Positions 1 through 12,417 of a DNA stretch of 64,000 nucleotides are shown piece by piece. Location: the NCBI RefSeq assembly GCF_003255815.1, contig NC_037686.1, positions 62,968,125 through 63,032,124 of the forward strand, read 5' to 3'. Below the pieces are notes generated by a model. It was not told the origin of the DNA, made no database searches, and worked only from the letters and a program-made list of their open reading frames with translations. The first letter of the stretch is position 1; every line of letters begins with the position of its first letter. The DNA comes from Theropithecus gelada. Lineage: Eukaryota > Chordata > Mammalia > Primates > Cercopithecidae. The position numbers and the translations under genes were made by a program.

Positions 1-379
1 TGTTTATAAATTATGGTAAAAATTATTTAGCCTACCAAGATTGAAGAAGCTAATTTAGCTTATGAACAAAAGATTTAATATCATAGAAAATGGTACAAAA
101 AGGTTTGATATGGAAATACAAAAGGAAATAGAGAAAATAAAATCACGAGGCCTAATAAGGGACTTATGATTTCTGGAAAGATAAAATACAACACAACAAA
201 AGGAAAATTCATCTTAAAAGAAATAAATATGAAAAGATTTGACAGAGCCAAAAAATATACAGAAGATCCAAATCTTCAAATTATGGAGCTTAATAAATAT
301 CAAGCAAGAAAAATGGAAAAAAAGATACATAATAAAAAAAAATTCTAAAACATTGAGGATAAAGAGATGATAATGAAAG

Positions 380-760
380 AAAACATCAGCCATACAGAAG
401 TAAAAAGAGATGAAAATTCAACTTCTCATCAATAGCACTGGATGCTAGAATACAGTGAAGCAAAATTCTTGGGAGGAATAATTTTCACCAAACATATGGT
501 AACTAACCACACTCTCAATCCAGTGCAATTTAAAGATACTTTCAAATATGCAAGAACTTGTGATATTTCTCTCTCATGTACTTGTTACTAGGTACCAGTA
601 CAATCATTTTGAGAATTATGACTAGGAAAAGAAGTTCTAACAGAAGAGAAAGGATGATTAAGAGCTTAGAAAAACTTAAGACATGAGACATGATATGGAC
701 CCACAATATAAGAGAAAACAATCAGGAACCTCAAGGGAAAATAAATCACCCAAATCAATT
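380..760 (+). repeat. Old LINE remnant, L1M/HAL1 ORF1-type (weak)
   Basis: The A-rich sequence with phrases such as actggatgctagaatacagt and caagaacttgtgatatttc resembles the C-terminal ORF1 region of old L1M or HAL1 elements, heavily mutated. No usable reading frame remains. Limits are uncertain and similar A-rich sequence extends on both sides. Confidence 0.4.
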
Positions 761-767
761 TTTAAAT

Positions 768-845
768 TATATTTTTTATATATACATATACACACACATA
801 TACACGTATATGTGTACATATAAATGTATACATACATACAAACAC
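768..845. repeat. Mixed TA/CA/TACA simple repeat
   Basis: Alternating purine-pyrimidine sequence (tatatacatatacacacac, then tgtacatataaatgtatac, then catacatacaaac). An imperfect microsatellite with palindromic parts. Confidence 0.8.
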
Positions 846-1260
846 CAGAAAACTTTTCCTCCTAGTATTAGATGAGTTGGTCCTGGAAGTAGAGATAAGA
901 AAGTGTAATCACAGTCCACTAAGTGGCTCTGTAGTGAGTTATGGTTTTCAACTTTTAGAAGCAACCTACAGATAAAACTGAGACTGCAGGTGAGAATGTA
1001 AACCTAATCAACCCTCACAAAGCAAAAGTAAAAATAAAACTATTAAAGATGAGTATTAGAATTGGAAGAGGAAAGACTGAAGAAAGGACAGGTACATCTC
1101 AGCCATGTCTTATTCATCTCCAAATGGGTTGGCGTCAAAAGATATGATGCGTGGGTAACAAAACCAGGAAGAGCAAGTGTGACCTGTGGAGAAATAAGAG
1201 CAGTAATACCACTATGGTACTGTGAGATACTGTGGTATCTGCAGGAAATTGTGTACATTA

Positions 1261-2934
1261 GCTAAATCCTTAGGTACTAAGTAGTATATGAATAAATATA
1301 TTATTGCAAACATGCTATTTAGATATACAGAGGTAACTTCCTGAAGAATTAAAATCAGAGGTAAAACTGTCTCAGTGAATGGAGAGGGATACTGAATCTC
1401 ACTATAAGCTCTATTAGCTTTTTTAAACATATGTATTTATTAGTTGAAAAAAATGTTCTTCTAATAAGTTCAATTAGTGCATTCAAAATATTTTTGAACT
1501 GCTCAAAACAAAACCAAGTAATCTGAAATACGCACATATCACATAAAAACTATTTTATTTTTTATTTAACTAAGCATTAAGCCTGAATCCCCATTCTCTA
1601 CACTTATTAAGAGAGCTTTATAATGGAGCCAAGCCCAGGATATGCACAAAAGACGGGCAGACTCAAGCTTTCACAGATAACTAGTGGTTCAAGGGCCAGA
1701 ACAATGAAGTCTTTCATGCACACACTAGGCTTTGCTCCATACATCCATCAGTAATTGATGGGGTTATCTTCTAGCATAGTGGGGAAATTAGCACAATCAG
1801 GTCTAATCTCTGTCTCAAGATGCCTATATCGTCACTAGCCTTGCCCTCAGGTGAGTTCTGGGTCTGCCAGATCATCTGCTGAATTGCCAGGGAGAGCTGA
1901 GAAGGAAAGTAAGAAAGCTCTTCAAATTACCAGAATGCCATTATAAACACATTTACAAAGAAAACTGCAAATTAATTATGTCATATCAAGCTCCAATTGA
2001 TTTGAAAACATCTTTATCAAGAATGCAATAAATTAGAATATTAATTTTAAAACACATATTATACTCCTAGTGTCAGTGCTAACATACCCATTAGCTATAA
2101 TTGAAAAGGAACTAGAAGCAAAGAATAACATTTAAGAAGAGATATTTTCAAGAAGAAAAATGAACTATTTTGATATATAACAAAAATGCTATAATATAAT
2201 CCAAAGACTATAAAAAATGACCCTAAATACATTAGAAATCTGAAACTACATGTAAAATATGAATATCATTACAATGATATCAGTTTACCAAGTACCCATT
2301 GTCTTCTGGAAATACTCATGAAGCTTCATAATGAACATAATAAAAGATAAAAATCATACATATTAATCATATCAAATACCAAAATAATATATAACTATAA
2401 ATGAGTTGACTATTTAAAACATATACACAGACAATTACTAGCTTTGTTCACTGACAAGATATAGAAGCAATGACACCCCAAGAACAATGAATACATCTAG
2501 AACCCAGATCTTGGTTTCTAAATACCATTCTCCATGAAAAGAAATCAGAGCCCTTGGAGCAAGTATCTAATTCCAGGATGGGGCTGGGACAGTCTAGAAC
2601 ACTTTGCTGTACCAGAAAGTAAGGAAATGGCTCAAATGTTGATAAAGACACAAGAACCAAAATGAAGAAACTCCCCCTGGCCAAAGCTAGAATGATTTGA
2701 ACATTAAAACAAATAATGATAGAAACAGATTATAGCCCATTAAACAAACTTAAGAATCTTGAGTCCATGCTGGTGTAAATAAGTGACTCACTAAGTAAGC
2801 AAGGAAGAACGAAAAGTTCTTCCTTACAGTAGCATGTAATAAACATAGAAATAAATGATGGAATTAGAAAATCATTTGGCAACAATTCTGTAATAACTGT
2901 TTCAGATAAGAATCATGAATGGAATTTAAAACTA
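1261..2934. other. Intron, no recognised element
   Basis: AT-rich intronic sequence of the gene. I see no exon of RTTN, no Alu and no clear LINE. The part from about 2450 to 2760 resembles a decayed interspersed repeat but I cannot name it. The short open frames here lack any recognisable content. Confidence 0.5.
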
Positions 2935-3143
2935 GGAAAACAGTGTGGAGATTCCTTAAATAACTAAAAGTAGAACTACCAGTGTGATCCAGCAATCCCA
3001 CTACTGGATATCTACCCAGAGGAAAAGAAGTCATTATACAAAAAAGATACTAGCACACACGTTTACAGCAGCACAATTTGTAATTGCAAAAACGTAGAAC
3101 CAATTCAAATGCCCATCAATCAATGAGTGGATAAAGAAACTAT

Positions 3144-3189
<46 letters not shown>

Positions 3190-3628
3190 ACACCACACAA
3201 CACAGTTTCTGCGAATGGCAGCGTGCACGCGCGCACACACACACACACACACACAATGGAATACTACTCAGCCATAAAAAGGAATGAATTAATGGTATTT
3301 GCAGTGGTCTGAATGAGAGTGGAGACTATTATTCTAATGAAGAAACTCAGAAATGGAAAACCAAACATCCTATGTTCTCACTCATAAGTGGGAGCTAAGC
3401 TATGAGGATGCAAGGGCATAAGAATGACACAATGGACTTTGGGGACTTGGGGGGAAAAGGGTGGGAATGGGGTGAGGGATAAAAGATACAAACTGTGTGC
3501 AGTGTACATTGCTCAGGTGATGGGTGCACCAAAATCTCACAAATCACCACTAAAGAATTTACTCATGTAACCAAACACCACTTGTTCCCCAATAACCTAT
3601 GGAAAAAATAAATAAAACAAAACAAAAA
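2935..3628 (+). mobile_element. L1 3' end (L1PB/L1MA type), 5'-truncated
   Basis: Follows the L1 ORF2 end and 3' UTR: gatccagcaatcccactac, ataaagaaactatgg, aatggaatactactcagcc, gggagctaagctatgagg, ending in aataacctatggaaaaaata. A dinucleotide expansion interrupts it at 3145-3254, at the place where L1 normally has tatatatac. It has no intact frame. Confidence 0.88.
3145..3254. repeat. (GT)20 followed by (CA)n, facing microsatellites
   Basis: A pure GT run from 3145 to 3184, a 49-base spacer, then gcgtgcacgcgcg leading into a CA run to about 3254. The two arms are mutually complementary, so a single strand can fold on itself, and the GC/CA alternation is a Z-DNA-prone pattern. It lies inside an L1 3' end. 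Confidence 0.93.
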
Positions 3629-4983
3629 ACTAGTGAAAGAAAGTTTGATGAGAAACAGATATTTACAGTCTCAGAGCACCTCCTTCCAAAAGAAAAAACT
3701 GTAACTTTACAAAGGACAAAAACAAGCAGATTCTATCTCTACTAAGTAATCAAAGTTAATATCACCAACAAAGGGAAAGAGCAATATAATATCTCTTGAC
3801 ACGATGCACTGAGAACCCATCACTCCTATGGTTTTTCTGCCAAAAATGCATAACTCAAATGTAAACCTGGGGAAAAGGACAACTCTAATTGAATGATATT
3901 ACAAAAACTAAGTAGCCTGCATTCTTCAAATATGTTAAGATCATAAATATTTAAGATTTTGAACTATTTCAAATGAACAAAAGCAAATATGTAAGACAAG
4001 TATTTGCAATGTGTATTCCTGAATTGGATCTTGGATCCAGGATTGGATTTTTCTTCTTCTTTTTTTTTCTTTTGGCTATAAAACACCGCAGTGGGACAAC
4101 TGAAAAACATTGAGTGATCTCCTAATTTTGATAATTATTATTGTGATTATGTAAGAGGATATCCTTATATTTAGGAAATCCACATTTAAGTGTTCAGAGG
4201 AAAAGAAGCATTATGTCTACAACTATCAAACAGTTTAAAAAGAAGACACTAGAGAGAGGTGAAGTAAATGTGTAAAATAACATTTGGGGAATCTGGGTGG
4301 AGTATATAAAAATTGTATTGTTTCACAAATTTCCTATAAATCTGTTTTTTTTTTTCAAAATAAAGTTTAAAAAGTCTATGTACCAATTCAAAGTCCTATC
4401 ACAAACATGGAAAGTAACTAAAGCATGAACAAGTTTATTTAAAATCACAAACTGACAACCTGTTACGTTATTTAAGTGCATGACATTACCTTTTACATTT
4501 AAATGTGAGATCATTTTCAAGTGGAAAGAACTTAAATATTACTAAAATTATGCATAAGCTACCATCATCATGCATAAAATAATTACAACAAGGTTTCCTG
4601 GGTACATGTCATCCCCTATTAGGCCATAAGCCCAAGAGTACTAAATTGGATTATCTATGAATCTCCAATATTTAGACACTCAACAAATGTTTACAGAAAT
4701 GAACTGAGACAAATTACATCAATGATCCATCTCTAATCAATAGATTTCTTGTTATAATCAACTCTAAAATTGGTTGTTAAAGTTTCAGGGATACGGATTT
4801 GTGACACTACTCTTCAAAGTAAACCCAGTTATGAAACCATCCACATTCAGGAGTCCTAACTCCTAGTCAGACTCTGGGAAACTGGTCTGAAAACCACTGG
4901 ACAGTTGGGAGCCACAATACAGTTTCGTGTCAATTGAATACTGGCTCTGTTTTCTCTCCTTGACAGAGAATGTAGGATGTAGG
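3629..4983. other. Intron, no recognised element
   Basis: AT-rich sequence without exon-like frames. There is a short CT tract near 4050 (ttcttcttctttttttttct) and a T9 run near 4347. Nothing else recognised. Confidence 0.5.
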
Positions 4984-5302
4984 GTTTTTGTTTTTAGAGA
5001 CAGGGTTTTGTTCTGTCACCTAGGCTGCAGCACAGTGACACAATCATAGCTTACTGTGGCCTCAAACTCCTGGGCTCGAGCAATCCTCCAGCCTCAGTCT
5101 CCTGAGTAGCTAGGGACTAGAGGTGTGTGCCACCACTTCAGGCTAATTTTTAAAAAAAAATTTTTTTTTTTTTTTTTTTTTTTTAGAGATGGGGTCTCAC
5201 TATGTTGCCCAGGCTAGTCTCAAACTCCTGGGCTCAAGTGATCCTCTCACCTCAGCCTCCCAAGTGTTGGGATTACAGACATGAGCCACCACGTCCAGCT
5301 GG
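4984..5302 (-). mobile_element. AluJ, antisense on the plus strand
   Basis: Both Alu arms are present in reverse orientation, starting with a T-rich tail, then gagacagggttttgttctgt, the middle A/T linker (a long T run at 5159-5184), and ending gagccaccacgtccagctgg. Divergence and the caactcctgggctcaag type left and right arms suggest the old AluJ class. It is sense relative to RTTN. Confidence 0.9.
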
Positions 5303-6085
5303 GATGTAGCTTTGAATGAGGCTGAGTTTGACTCAAGAACAAGACCAATGTTTATAAATATCCCTCTGAAAAGTTAGTGTCCTGAATATAAAAGAGCTAT
5401 GATACACCAATACAGCAGGAACTGGGTTCTCATATCCAGCAGGGGGCTGGTATCAAGGCCCCTGGTAGAAGTGCTGGATGCCAAAGGAAGCCAGGCCGAG
5501 ATACTTCATCTGCTCCCCCTCTTGGTGACCACCCCACTTGCAGTATGCTTCTGCATCCACGGAAAAATAAAAGGGGAATTATGCTACAAAAATTAAGGTT
5601 TATTTCTAACTGTATTTACTTACGATATTAAGAACAAAAGGGTAACTCAAATGTTTCGCACATTTTAATGAATCAGTCAAGACAGAGCACTCACTTTCTC
5701 TGTGGTAGGGGTTGGGAGAAACATTTTTAAAAATATAAAAAATGTAGCCCTGTCAGAAACAAACATTCTACATAGAAAGATTAAGTTAAATGGTAAGAAA
5801 TAATGCAAATATGGAAAATAATTTAGTGGTAAGACATTAAATGTTAGTGTCTTTAAAAGGAGGATTAAAATGGGAACTGCAGTGGTTGGTAAAATTATTT
5901 AATACTTTAAAAAATTAAATTTGCTTTAAATTATTTACTTCCCATCTCATCCAAGAAAAGATTTAAGGACCATTACAAGAAAAGGTCAATTGTAACATGA
6001 TAGTAAATGCATACTAGGGATAAAAGAAAGAAAAAAAGCCAGAGATATGAAAAAAGTGCAACCATGAATAAAGCTTAGAAGGTAA
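5303..6085. other. Intron, no recognised element
   Basis: A less AT-rich patch at 5400-5560 holds a 65-codon frame without known content; it does not match RTTN in either direction. The rest is plain AT-rich intron. Confidence 0.45.
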
Positions 6086-6213
6086 GCTGGGTGTGGCAGC
6101 ACACACCTGGGGTCCCAGCTACTCAGGAGGCTGAGGCAAGCATATTGCTTGAGCCCAGGAATTCAAGGCCAGCCTGGACAACACAGTGAGATCCCATCTT
6201 TTTTTTTTTTTTC
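6086..6213 (+). mobile_element. Alu left-monomer fragment (FLAM/AluJ)
   Basis: Single Alu arm gctgggtgtggcagcacacac ... ggctgaggcaagcatattgc ... cagtgagatcccatc, then a T run rather than the usual A-linker. Only the left arm is present. Confidence 0.85.
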
Positions 6214-7949
6214 TAAGTACATACAGAAAAAGTCACAATTGATAAAAAAGGCTCTACTTTCTGGCATCTAACAATAAAAGGGAAACTTGGCTATAAAATC
6301 ATTCATAATTTATATATGCATATTACTACTACTAACAAGTACAACAATTCTAGATCATGACATGAAGCAGGAATTTACGCTAGTGTGCAGGGGAAGGAGA
6401 GGAAAAGGAGTAGTAATTATAAAGAGAATGCTTCAGAAAGCCTATGAAACAAGAGCACTAGCAGGCAAGAAAACAAAGTGCAAAGCAATAGAAGCAATTC
6501 TCTTTGTTAAAAAAAAAAAAAATCAAATATTTACCTCAACCAAAATAAAATTTTAACAAGGCTCCTAAACGTGCTGCTTCATGCTATATCCTCCAAAATA
6601 CTATGAAAGGTACACCAAAATAAGTAAATGAAACATTTTGTTGAATAAGATTATTATTCATAATTCCACCAAAGACTGTGAATTTTAAAATACTGGCTAC
6701 GTGGCCCCTTTTTCATGGTTGCAAAAAACTATGTGCCCCACTAGCTGCACCCAGAGACAACCGTCTTGCTCCCTTCTTGCAGCAGCTGTTTCTACTTTGG
6801 AATTTCAGACCCCACTAAACTTTCTTAAAATTGGATGACAGATACACTAAGTCAACTATTTTCACTGCCAAGAAAGGACACGTAAATAAACAAAAATAAC
6901 CAAAAAAAAAAAAAAATTGAAAAGAGAGGAAGAAAAATCTGAGTTTATTAAAAAGCATACAAGATTGTCCTTATTTCTCTAATTTTTCTTAAGACTAGCA
7001 AAAGTTGTAATCAAGTATTGTTTGTGACTGCAGTGGCTCTCCAACATTTTTATTTTGGCCAACTTGGCAAGGCCAAAACTCCAAAAGCTAACTTAAATAA
7101 CTATTTTCCACTTTTTAGTAGAAAATGATTTCCATGATGAAGACTGGAGAATAACAAAACCAACCAACTGCAGTAAACATGCCACCAGCAACAAACAGGA
7201 ACTTCACTAATTAATTTGTAAGAGAAACATATGAACAGCTACATACAGTTCTGTATTATAACATAATGTCCCAGGAACTTTAATATAACTTTAAGATACT
7301 CTGTCTTTATACTTATTTCAACAATTAAAAATTCATTGGTAGTACATCACCAACTATATCCATGTACATGGGTCACTAGTTTAACGATGGGAGCAGAGAT
7401 GATTTGTATTTGAGCCAAAAACATGTTTTAAAATGTAGTCTCCGGATAACAGGTACCAAAACTACTATACTATTAATATAACTATTAATCCTGCACATTC
7501 CCTCCAGTTTTGTCTCCTGGTTTTATTACAACATGGAAAGCAGACAAGCAGCCATTATCAGAAGGCAGTGTTAAAGAAATTACAAGCAAATTACAAGCCT
7601 GGGATTTACAATGACTGGTAGGGTTACCCTGGGTTTGTAAAGTTTGGAGAGGTAAGCCTTCCAAGAGTTAAATGCTACCTGGGCCTTGACAACCACCTGG
7701 ATTCATGCTTCGGGTCATGCGCGGAAACCTGCCCTTGCTACAGCTCAGCTTGTTTCACTAACTCCTCTAAGAGTATAGTCTAATTAAAACTTTAAAAAAC
7801 CCTTAGATTTATACAGGATTCTGAAGAGTGAGGTACAGCAGTATGATAATATACATGTATAAGGTGAAAATACATGGATGGGTAAAAGAACAGAGAAACA
7901 GCACATCTCATCTCCCCAATGAGTATACTTTTGTACCTTCCAAATTATC
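6214..7949. other. Intron, no recognised element
   Basis: AT-rich intron with A runs near 6510 and 6902. No exon and no clear repeat was recognised. The slightly GC-richer part near 7680-7745 has no open frame related to RTTN. Confidence 0.45.
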
Positions 7950-8256
7950 TAAAAATGCAGCAACATGCATGGAGTTGGAGGCCATTATCCTAAGTGAACT
8001 AACTCAAAAATGGAAAAGCAAATATTGCACGTTCTCACGTGTAAGTGGGAGCTAACCAATGAGTACACATAGACATAAAGATAGAAATAACAGACACTGA
8101 GACTCCCAAGGAGGGAGTAGGGGAGGCGGCTGAGGTTAAAAATTACCACTGGGTACAGTGTTCAATATGTGGGTAAGGAGTACAGAAGCCCAATCCCCGT
8201 TATGCAATATACTTATGTAACAAACATGTACATGTATCCCATGAAGCCAGAATTTT
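7950..8256 (+). mobile_element. L1 3' end fragment
   Basis: Phrases gcaacatgcatggagttgga, gccattatcctaagtgaac, gttctcacgtgtaagtgggag and aacaaacatgtacatgtatccc follow the L1 3' UTR. 5'-truncated, short, no protein. Confidence 0.85.
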
Positions 8257-8463
8257 TTTTTTAATGTAAGCTATAAAATGTTAGGTAACTATTTACTGAT
8301 GTGATGTTCAGAACATGAAACAGAAAGTTAACCCAACAGAAACCAAAGCAAGATAAACCATAACCCGCACTGTGCACTAAACTAGAAAAGGAAAACAAGA
8401 TGCTAACATCAACACATATTTAACTATCTACAAATTTGCCTATTATTACTAAATTAGAGAAGT

Positions 8464-8690
8464 AATACAGCAAAGTGGGTAAGAGACTGCCTAGACTCAA
8501 AGCAAAGGAGTACCACTGACTAGCTGTGTGATTTAGGACAGACTATTTAAACTCTCTGTGCACAAGTTCCTAAGTTTAGAAAATGAAGATGGTAACAGCT
8601 CACAAGTCAAACAACTATACAACTTACTATGTCTCACATTTCTAGAAGAGTGCCTAAAACATAGTAAACATATGTTAACTATTATTATTT
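8464..8690 (+). repeat. MIR element
   Basis: Contains the MIR core in its consensus direction: actgactagctgtgtgattt, aactctctgtgcacaagttc, gtgcctaaaacatagtaaac. An ancient tRNA-derived SINE, diverged. It lies 0.2 kb below exon 15. Confidence 0.8.
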
Positions 8691-8886
8691 GTTTTAAATT
8701 ATTTTGAACACTATAGAGAAGAATTTTTAAGTATGGTCAGCATAAGAAAAATTCTACATTCTATTTTAAGAGGTCCTTGTCTTGTATATACTTTCATCAG
8801 TAATTAAATATACTACTTATGCTGAAAATTTATCACCAATTAATTTTAAATACCTACTAGGTTGATAATTGTTTAAAATTACCCAC

Positions 8887-8958
8887 CTGCCAAGTATAAT
8901 CCTTTATAATTTCTGTAGGCATTGGAATTACAAGGAGATTCTGAAGAATAAATGCAGC
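8887..8958 (-). CDS. RTTN: RTTN window exon 15 (72 bp), last exon visible
   Basis: Acceptor acattttcag, then 24 codons AAFILQNLLVIPMPTE to DYTWQ, donor gtgggt. Phase 0 on both sides. It continues the repeat begun in exon 14 (RRE|AAFILQ). A 24-base T tract lies ten bases upstream of the exon. The following coding block, which in human would start GPCVHDED, was looked for down to position 1 and not found, so it lies outside the window. Confidence 0.94.
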
Positions 8959-8968
8959 CTGAAAATGT

Positions 8969-8992
8969 AAAAAAAAAAAAAAAAAAAAAAAA
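8969..8992. repeat. A24 homopolymer (T24 on the gene strand) by exon 15 acceptor
   Basis: Twenty-four A on the plus strand, so T24 on the transcript strand, ending ten bases before the exon. Its place is that of the polypyrimidine tract of the acceptor. Confidence 0.95.
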
Positions 8993-10202
8993 GGTCAATA
9001 CTGCCATCTTGTTGTCATCTCTGAAATAACCAATATATTGTAATGTAATAGCAAAAGACATATCTCTGGTCAATTGCACATGCTGAGAGGCCATTATGAG
9101 AACTGTCAAACCGTATTTCTTGTTAGGTAATGACCTAACAGTATACGAAATTATTTCATCAGCAAATATATTTTTTCCTATTTCAGAATTCAGCTTTATT
9201 AAAAAATGATTTGTATAACATAAATTCTGGTAGCATTTCAGAAACATAATTTTAGGTTTCTATTATCCCCTTTCAGATTACACACACACACACCCTTCTC
9301 CCCCACTTTCTCCCTTCTCTCATACAGACTCCTTTCAATAAAAACCTGCTAACTAGAAATACAAACCACAAATGTCCAAATTGACTGACTAGGTCCTGAA
9401 GATGATCAAATTAAATAATCATACGAATAGGAGCATTGGTTGTCTACTTAATGAAAGATGATATAAGTATAATGGGAGAATGACAGGATTAATAGGAGGA
9501 TTCTAAGAAACTGACATTTCCAACCATGATAACTCGAAGTGAGAGAAAAGCTTTAAAGTTGATCAATCAAGAAGCAGCCATAAATATAAACATTACTACT
9601 TAAAAACATGAAGGCAAATAGCAAAAAAACTAGCCTTTTGAACCTGGAACTGGGGACTGGCTAATGGTGGACCCAGGAGCTACTGTTTTTTCCACAAGCC
9701 TCTAAGTACAATTTGATTATTGTTTTAAAACCATTTACATGAATCATTACCTTAATAAAAGCAGCAATAAAACAAATCACAAGCTATTTAGAAAGCATTA
9801 AAACAGGGTTTATTTTTCCCTCTCATGTTATATGATAAATACTACAAAGAGAGTTATTTTGACAGCCTCTTATCTACACTAAAGCTTCAGAAATATTAGA
9901 GACCCATAAATGCTGAGATAATATAAAAGTAATTTTTCCTATGAACTACTTTTCAATGCATAACAAAAAAGTTCACATTAAAATGTAGTATATTTGGACT
10001 GTATCTCATCGGAAGGAAGGACTCCAGGTTTTCCTCTGCATGAAAACCTTCTAAACCCTCTGCTGTCATTTTGTTTGGGTTTTCACAGGCAGAAGAAGTC
10101 ACAGTCAGCGGTCAGTCCACCACGTTGAACAGGAGTCAAGTATCGCTTATGGATGCTATCCCAAAGAATTTCTAAGGAAAAAACGAGAAAAGACAAACAT
10201 AC
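8993..10202. other. Intron between RTTN exons 14 and 15 (remaining part)
   Basis: AT-rich intron with a short CA run at 9281-9292. No repeat family recognised. Frames here are not related to the gene apart from read-through of exons. Confidence 0.6.
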
Positions 10203-10361
10203 CTCCCGGCGCACCATACTACATTCTGACTGGTCCAGAAGAATGTTCACCACAGTTCCCCAGAGCCCACCGGAAATATTCTGACAACTGTTTGCTAAGG
10301 CCACACAGCCAGTTTCAAGGGTGGTCAGTGCTGATCCTAACCCCAGCGAAGTGAATCTCAC
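10203..10361 (-). CDS. RTTN: RTTN window exon 14 (159 bp)
   Basis: Acceptor gaacag, then 53 codons VRFTSLGLGSALTTLETGC to SECSMVRRE, donor gtatgt. Phase 0 on both sides. Residues VALANSCQNISGGLWGTVV and NILLDQ identify rotatin and look like an armadillo-type repeat with a short Gly turn. The first six exon bases, GTGAGA, directly follow the acceptor CAG, so the exon start itself resembles a 5' splice site. Confidence 0.96.
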
Positions 10362-11352
10362 CTGTTCAAATTAAAGAGAAAGCAGTTGAATCAAATAAGC
10401 CCTTTTCCTAACATGAATTCTTAGTTTTTCTGGTACATAAATATCATACTTTAAAAAAATATGCCATTGGTTTTATGATCCTAAATTATAAAAGACATCT
10501 ATAGAAGACAGTGTCCTCCATTCCACGATTCAAGAAATAATATAGGAAAAATTAAATATAAGCAAATTTCAAAGCACAGTAAAACTGAGTATAAAAAGAT
10601 GCATAAAAATTACAGTCCGCAAGCCTTTTTCTAGGGAAAGCACAGGGCACTTACCTTTTATGAACACAATTTCAATGTATTCCTCATTCTAAAAAAGGTA
10701 GCTATTCTTTGTTCTACCTTTCTTAATTTTTTAGTGTTTCTTCCAAATAAATGATTTTAACTTTCTTAAAACTTCTAAACAAAGAGGAAAATACCATTTT
10801 ACAAGGCATTTCATATTTTCCTCAAAAGTTATTTCAAGAGAAAAATGTTTCCAAGTAAGACTGATGTGGTATAATATGCTTGCTGCAGAACCACTGCTGT
10901 TCAAGCCACACGTTTTGGTAAATTTCTGAATTCTAACCCAAAAATATAGTTTCAACGACAGCTATGGAGTTTTAAAAAAAAAATGCAGTCATAAAAGTCA
11001 AGTAGTAAGTTCAAGTTCAATGTGACTAAAAAATATATTTCAAATGTTTCTATAAATAAGGTTTTATTATAATAGCACACTTTGCTTGAAAAAAGTAAAC
11101 AATTGGCTAAAACTGGAAATAAATAATACAAATTTTTGTATTGTAATGCAAATGCAATTTTTTGCATTTAATTTAATTTCATTACATGACACTTAAATTT
11201 GCATGTCTATAATTTCCAGATCCTTTTCAACTGTTTCAAAATGGCTAAGCCTCTCCAATAATTTTCCACTCTTCTGAAGGTAATAGATACTATAACCTTT
11301 TCTCTTTTATATTTTCAATCTATACTCGAACAAATTTGACTGAAAATGAGGG
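10362..11352. other. Intron, no recognised element
   Basis: AT-rich intron above exon 14. No repeat or exon recognised. Confidence 0.5.
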
Positions 11353-11725
11353 TGCTGTGCACTGAACTGTGTCTCCTCAAAACTCATATGTTGAAGCCCT
11401 AATCCCCAAACTGTATTTGGAGAGAGAGCTATTAGGTGATTATAGTTTAATGAGATTATAAGGGTGGGACCCTATTGCACTAGGAATGGTGGCCTCAGGA
11501 AGGAGACAAATCTTTCTCCATGTGCATGCTCCAAGGAGAGGTCATGTGAGCACACAGTGAGAAGGTAGCCCTTTGTAAACCAGGAAAAGTGCTCTCACCA
11601 GAAACCAACCATGTTGACACTCTGATCTTGGACCTGTAGCCTCCAGAAGCATAAGAAATATATTTCCGTTTTTAGGCCACCCAGACAATGGTATTTTGTA
11701 ATGGAAGCCTGAGCACACTAATACA
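11353..11725 (+). mobile_element. 5' LTR of a MaLR (MLT1-like) retrotransposon
   Basis: Starts TG and follows the MaLR LTR pattern: aactcatatgttgaagccc, gtatttggagagagagc, atgtgagcacacagtgagaag, tgatcttggacctgtagcc, and ends gtattttgtaatggaagcc ... actaataca. It pairs with the LTR at 13484-13894. Old and diverged. Confidence 0.8.
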
Positions 11726-11862
11726 GATTTTTATACCAAGGAGTGGGGATGCTGCTGAAACAAATGCCTAAACACATGAAAGTGACTTTGGCACTGGGTA
11801 ATGGGTTAGAGACTAGAAGAGTTTTGAGGTGGATGCCAGAAACGTAGACATGGGTAATTCTC

Positions 11863-12231
11863 ATGAGATCTCAGAAAAAAATGAGGACAGTGTTATTTAA
11901 AAAAGGTTATTTGAGGAAAGGCAATCCTTGTTATAAAGTAGCAAGAAAACTGGTTGAGCTGTGGTCATGTTCCAGTGTTTTGCGGAAGGCAGAACTTGTG
12001 AGCAATGAAATTGGATATTTAACTGAGATTTCTAAGCAAAGTGTTGAAAAAGTGGCTTGGTTCCTCCTGATTGCTTATAGCAAAATGCAAAAAGAGAGAG
12101 ATGAATTAAAGAAGGAATTAAGAATGGGTAAGCAAAAAGAAACAAGAACAAGATTTGAAAAATTCTCAGCCGATCCGTGCAAAAAAATGAGAGCTTGTTC
12201 TAAAGAGAACATGGAGGATGTGGCTGAATAA
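11863..12231 (+). pseudogene. Longest open stretch in the MaLR internal region (122 codons)
   Basis: A Lys/Glu-rich open frame runs for 122 codons with a helical, coiled-coil-like middle (KMQKERDELKKELRMGKQK). Its position corresponds to the gag-like region of old MaLR elements. There is no zinc knuckle and no protease or polymerase motif. I regard it as a chance-preserved remnant, not a gene. Confidence 0.45.
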
Positions 12232-12417
12232 CCATTTAAGAAAGAGATCACGGGTGCAATTCATGGACTTAATCAGACATCTCAGCAGAAGCCAGGAATA
12301 GAGATGGGATTATATCAGCAAAGACATTGCCAATTTGAACTAAAGAGGACAGAGAAAGATGCATAGAATGAAGGAAAGCTGTTGGACTTCCTGGATTCTG
12401 TAAGCAAATATGTGTTA

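Noticed and set aside
3034..3312. Cys-Val and His-Thr repeat frames
   Set aside because: Translations of the GT/CA microsatellite.
5399..5596. 65-codon frame in a GC-richer patch
   Set aside because: No recognisable domain, no splice-site frame matching RTTN, and not longer than chance.
10083..10202. Continuation of the exon 14 frame beyond RRE
   Set aside because: The frame reads on past a good donor (gtatgt) and the next residues (VCLSFLVFS) are intron translation; exon 15 continues the protein.
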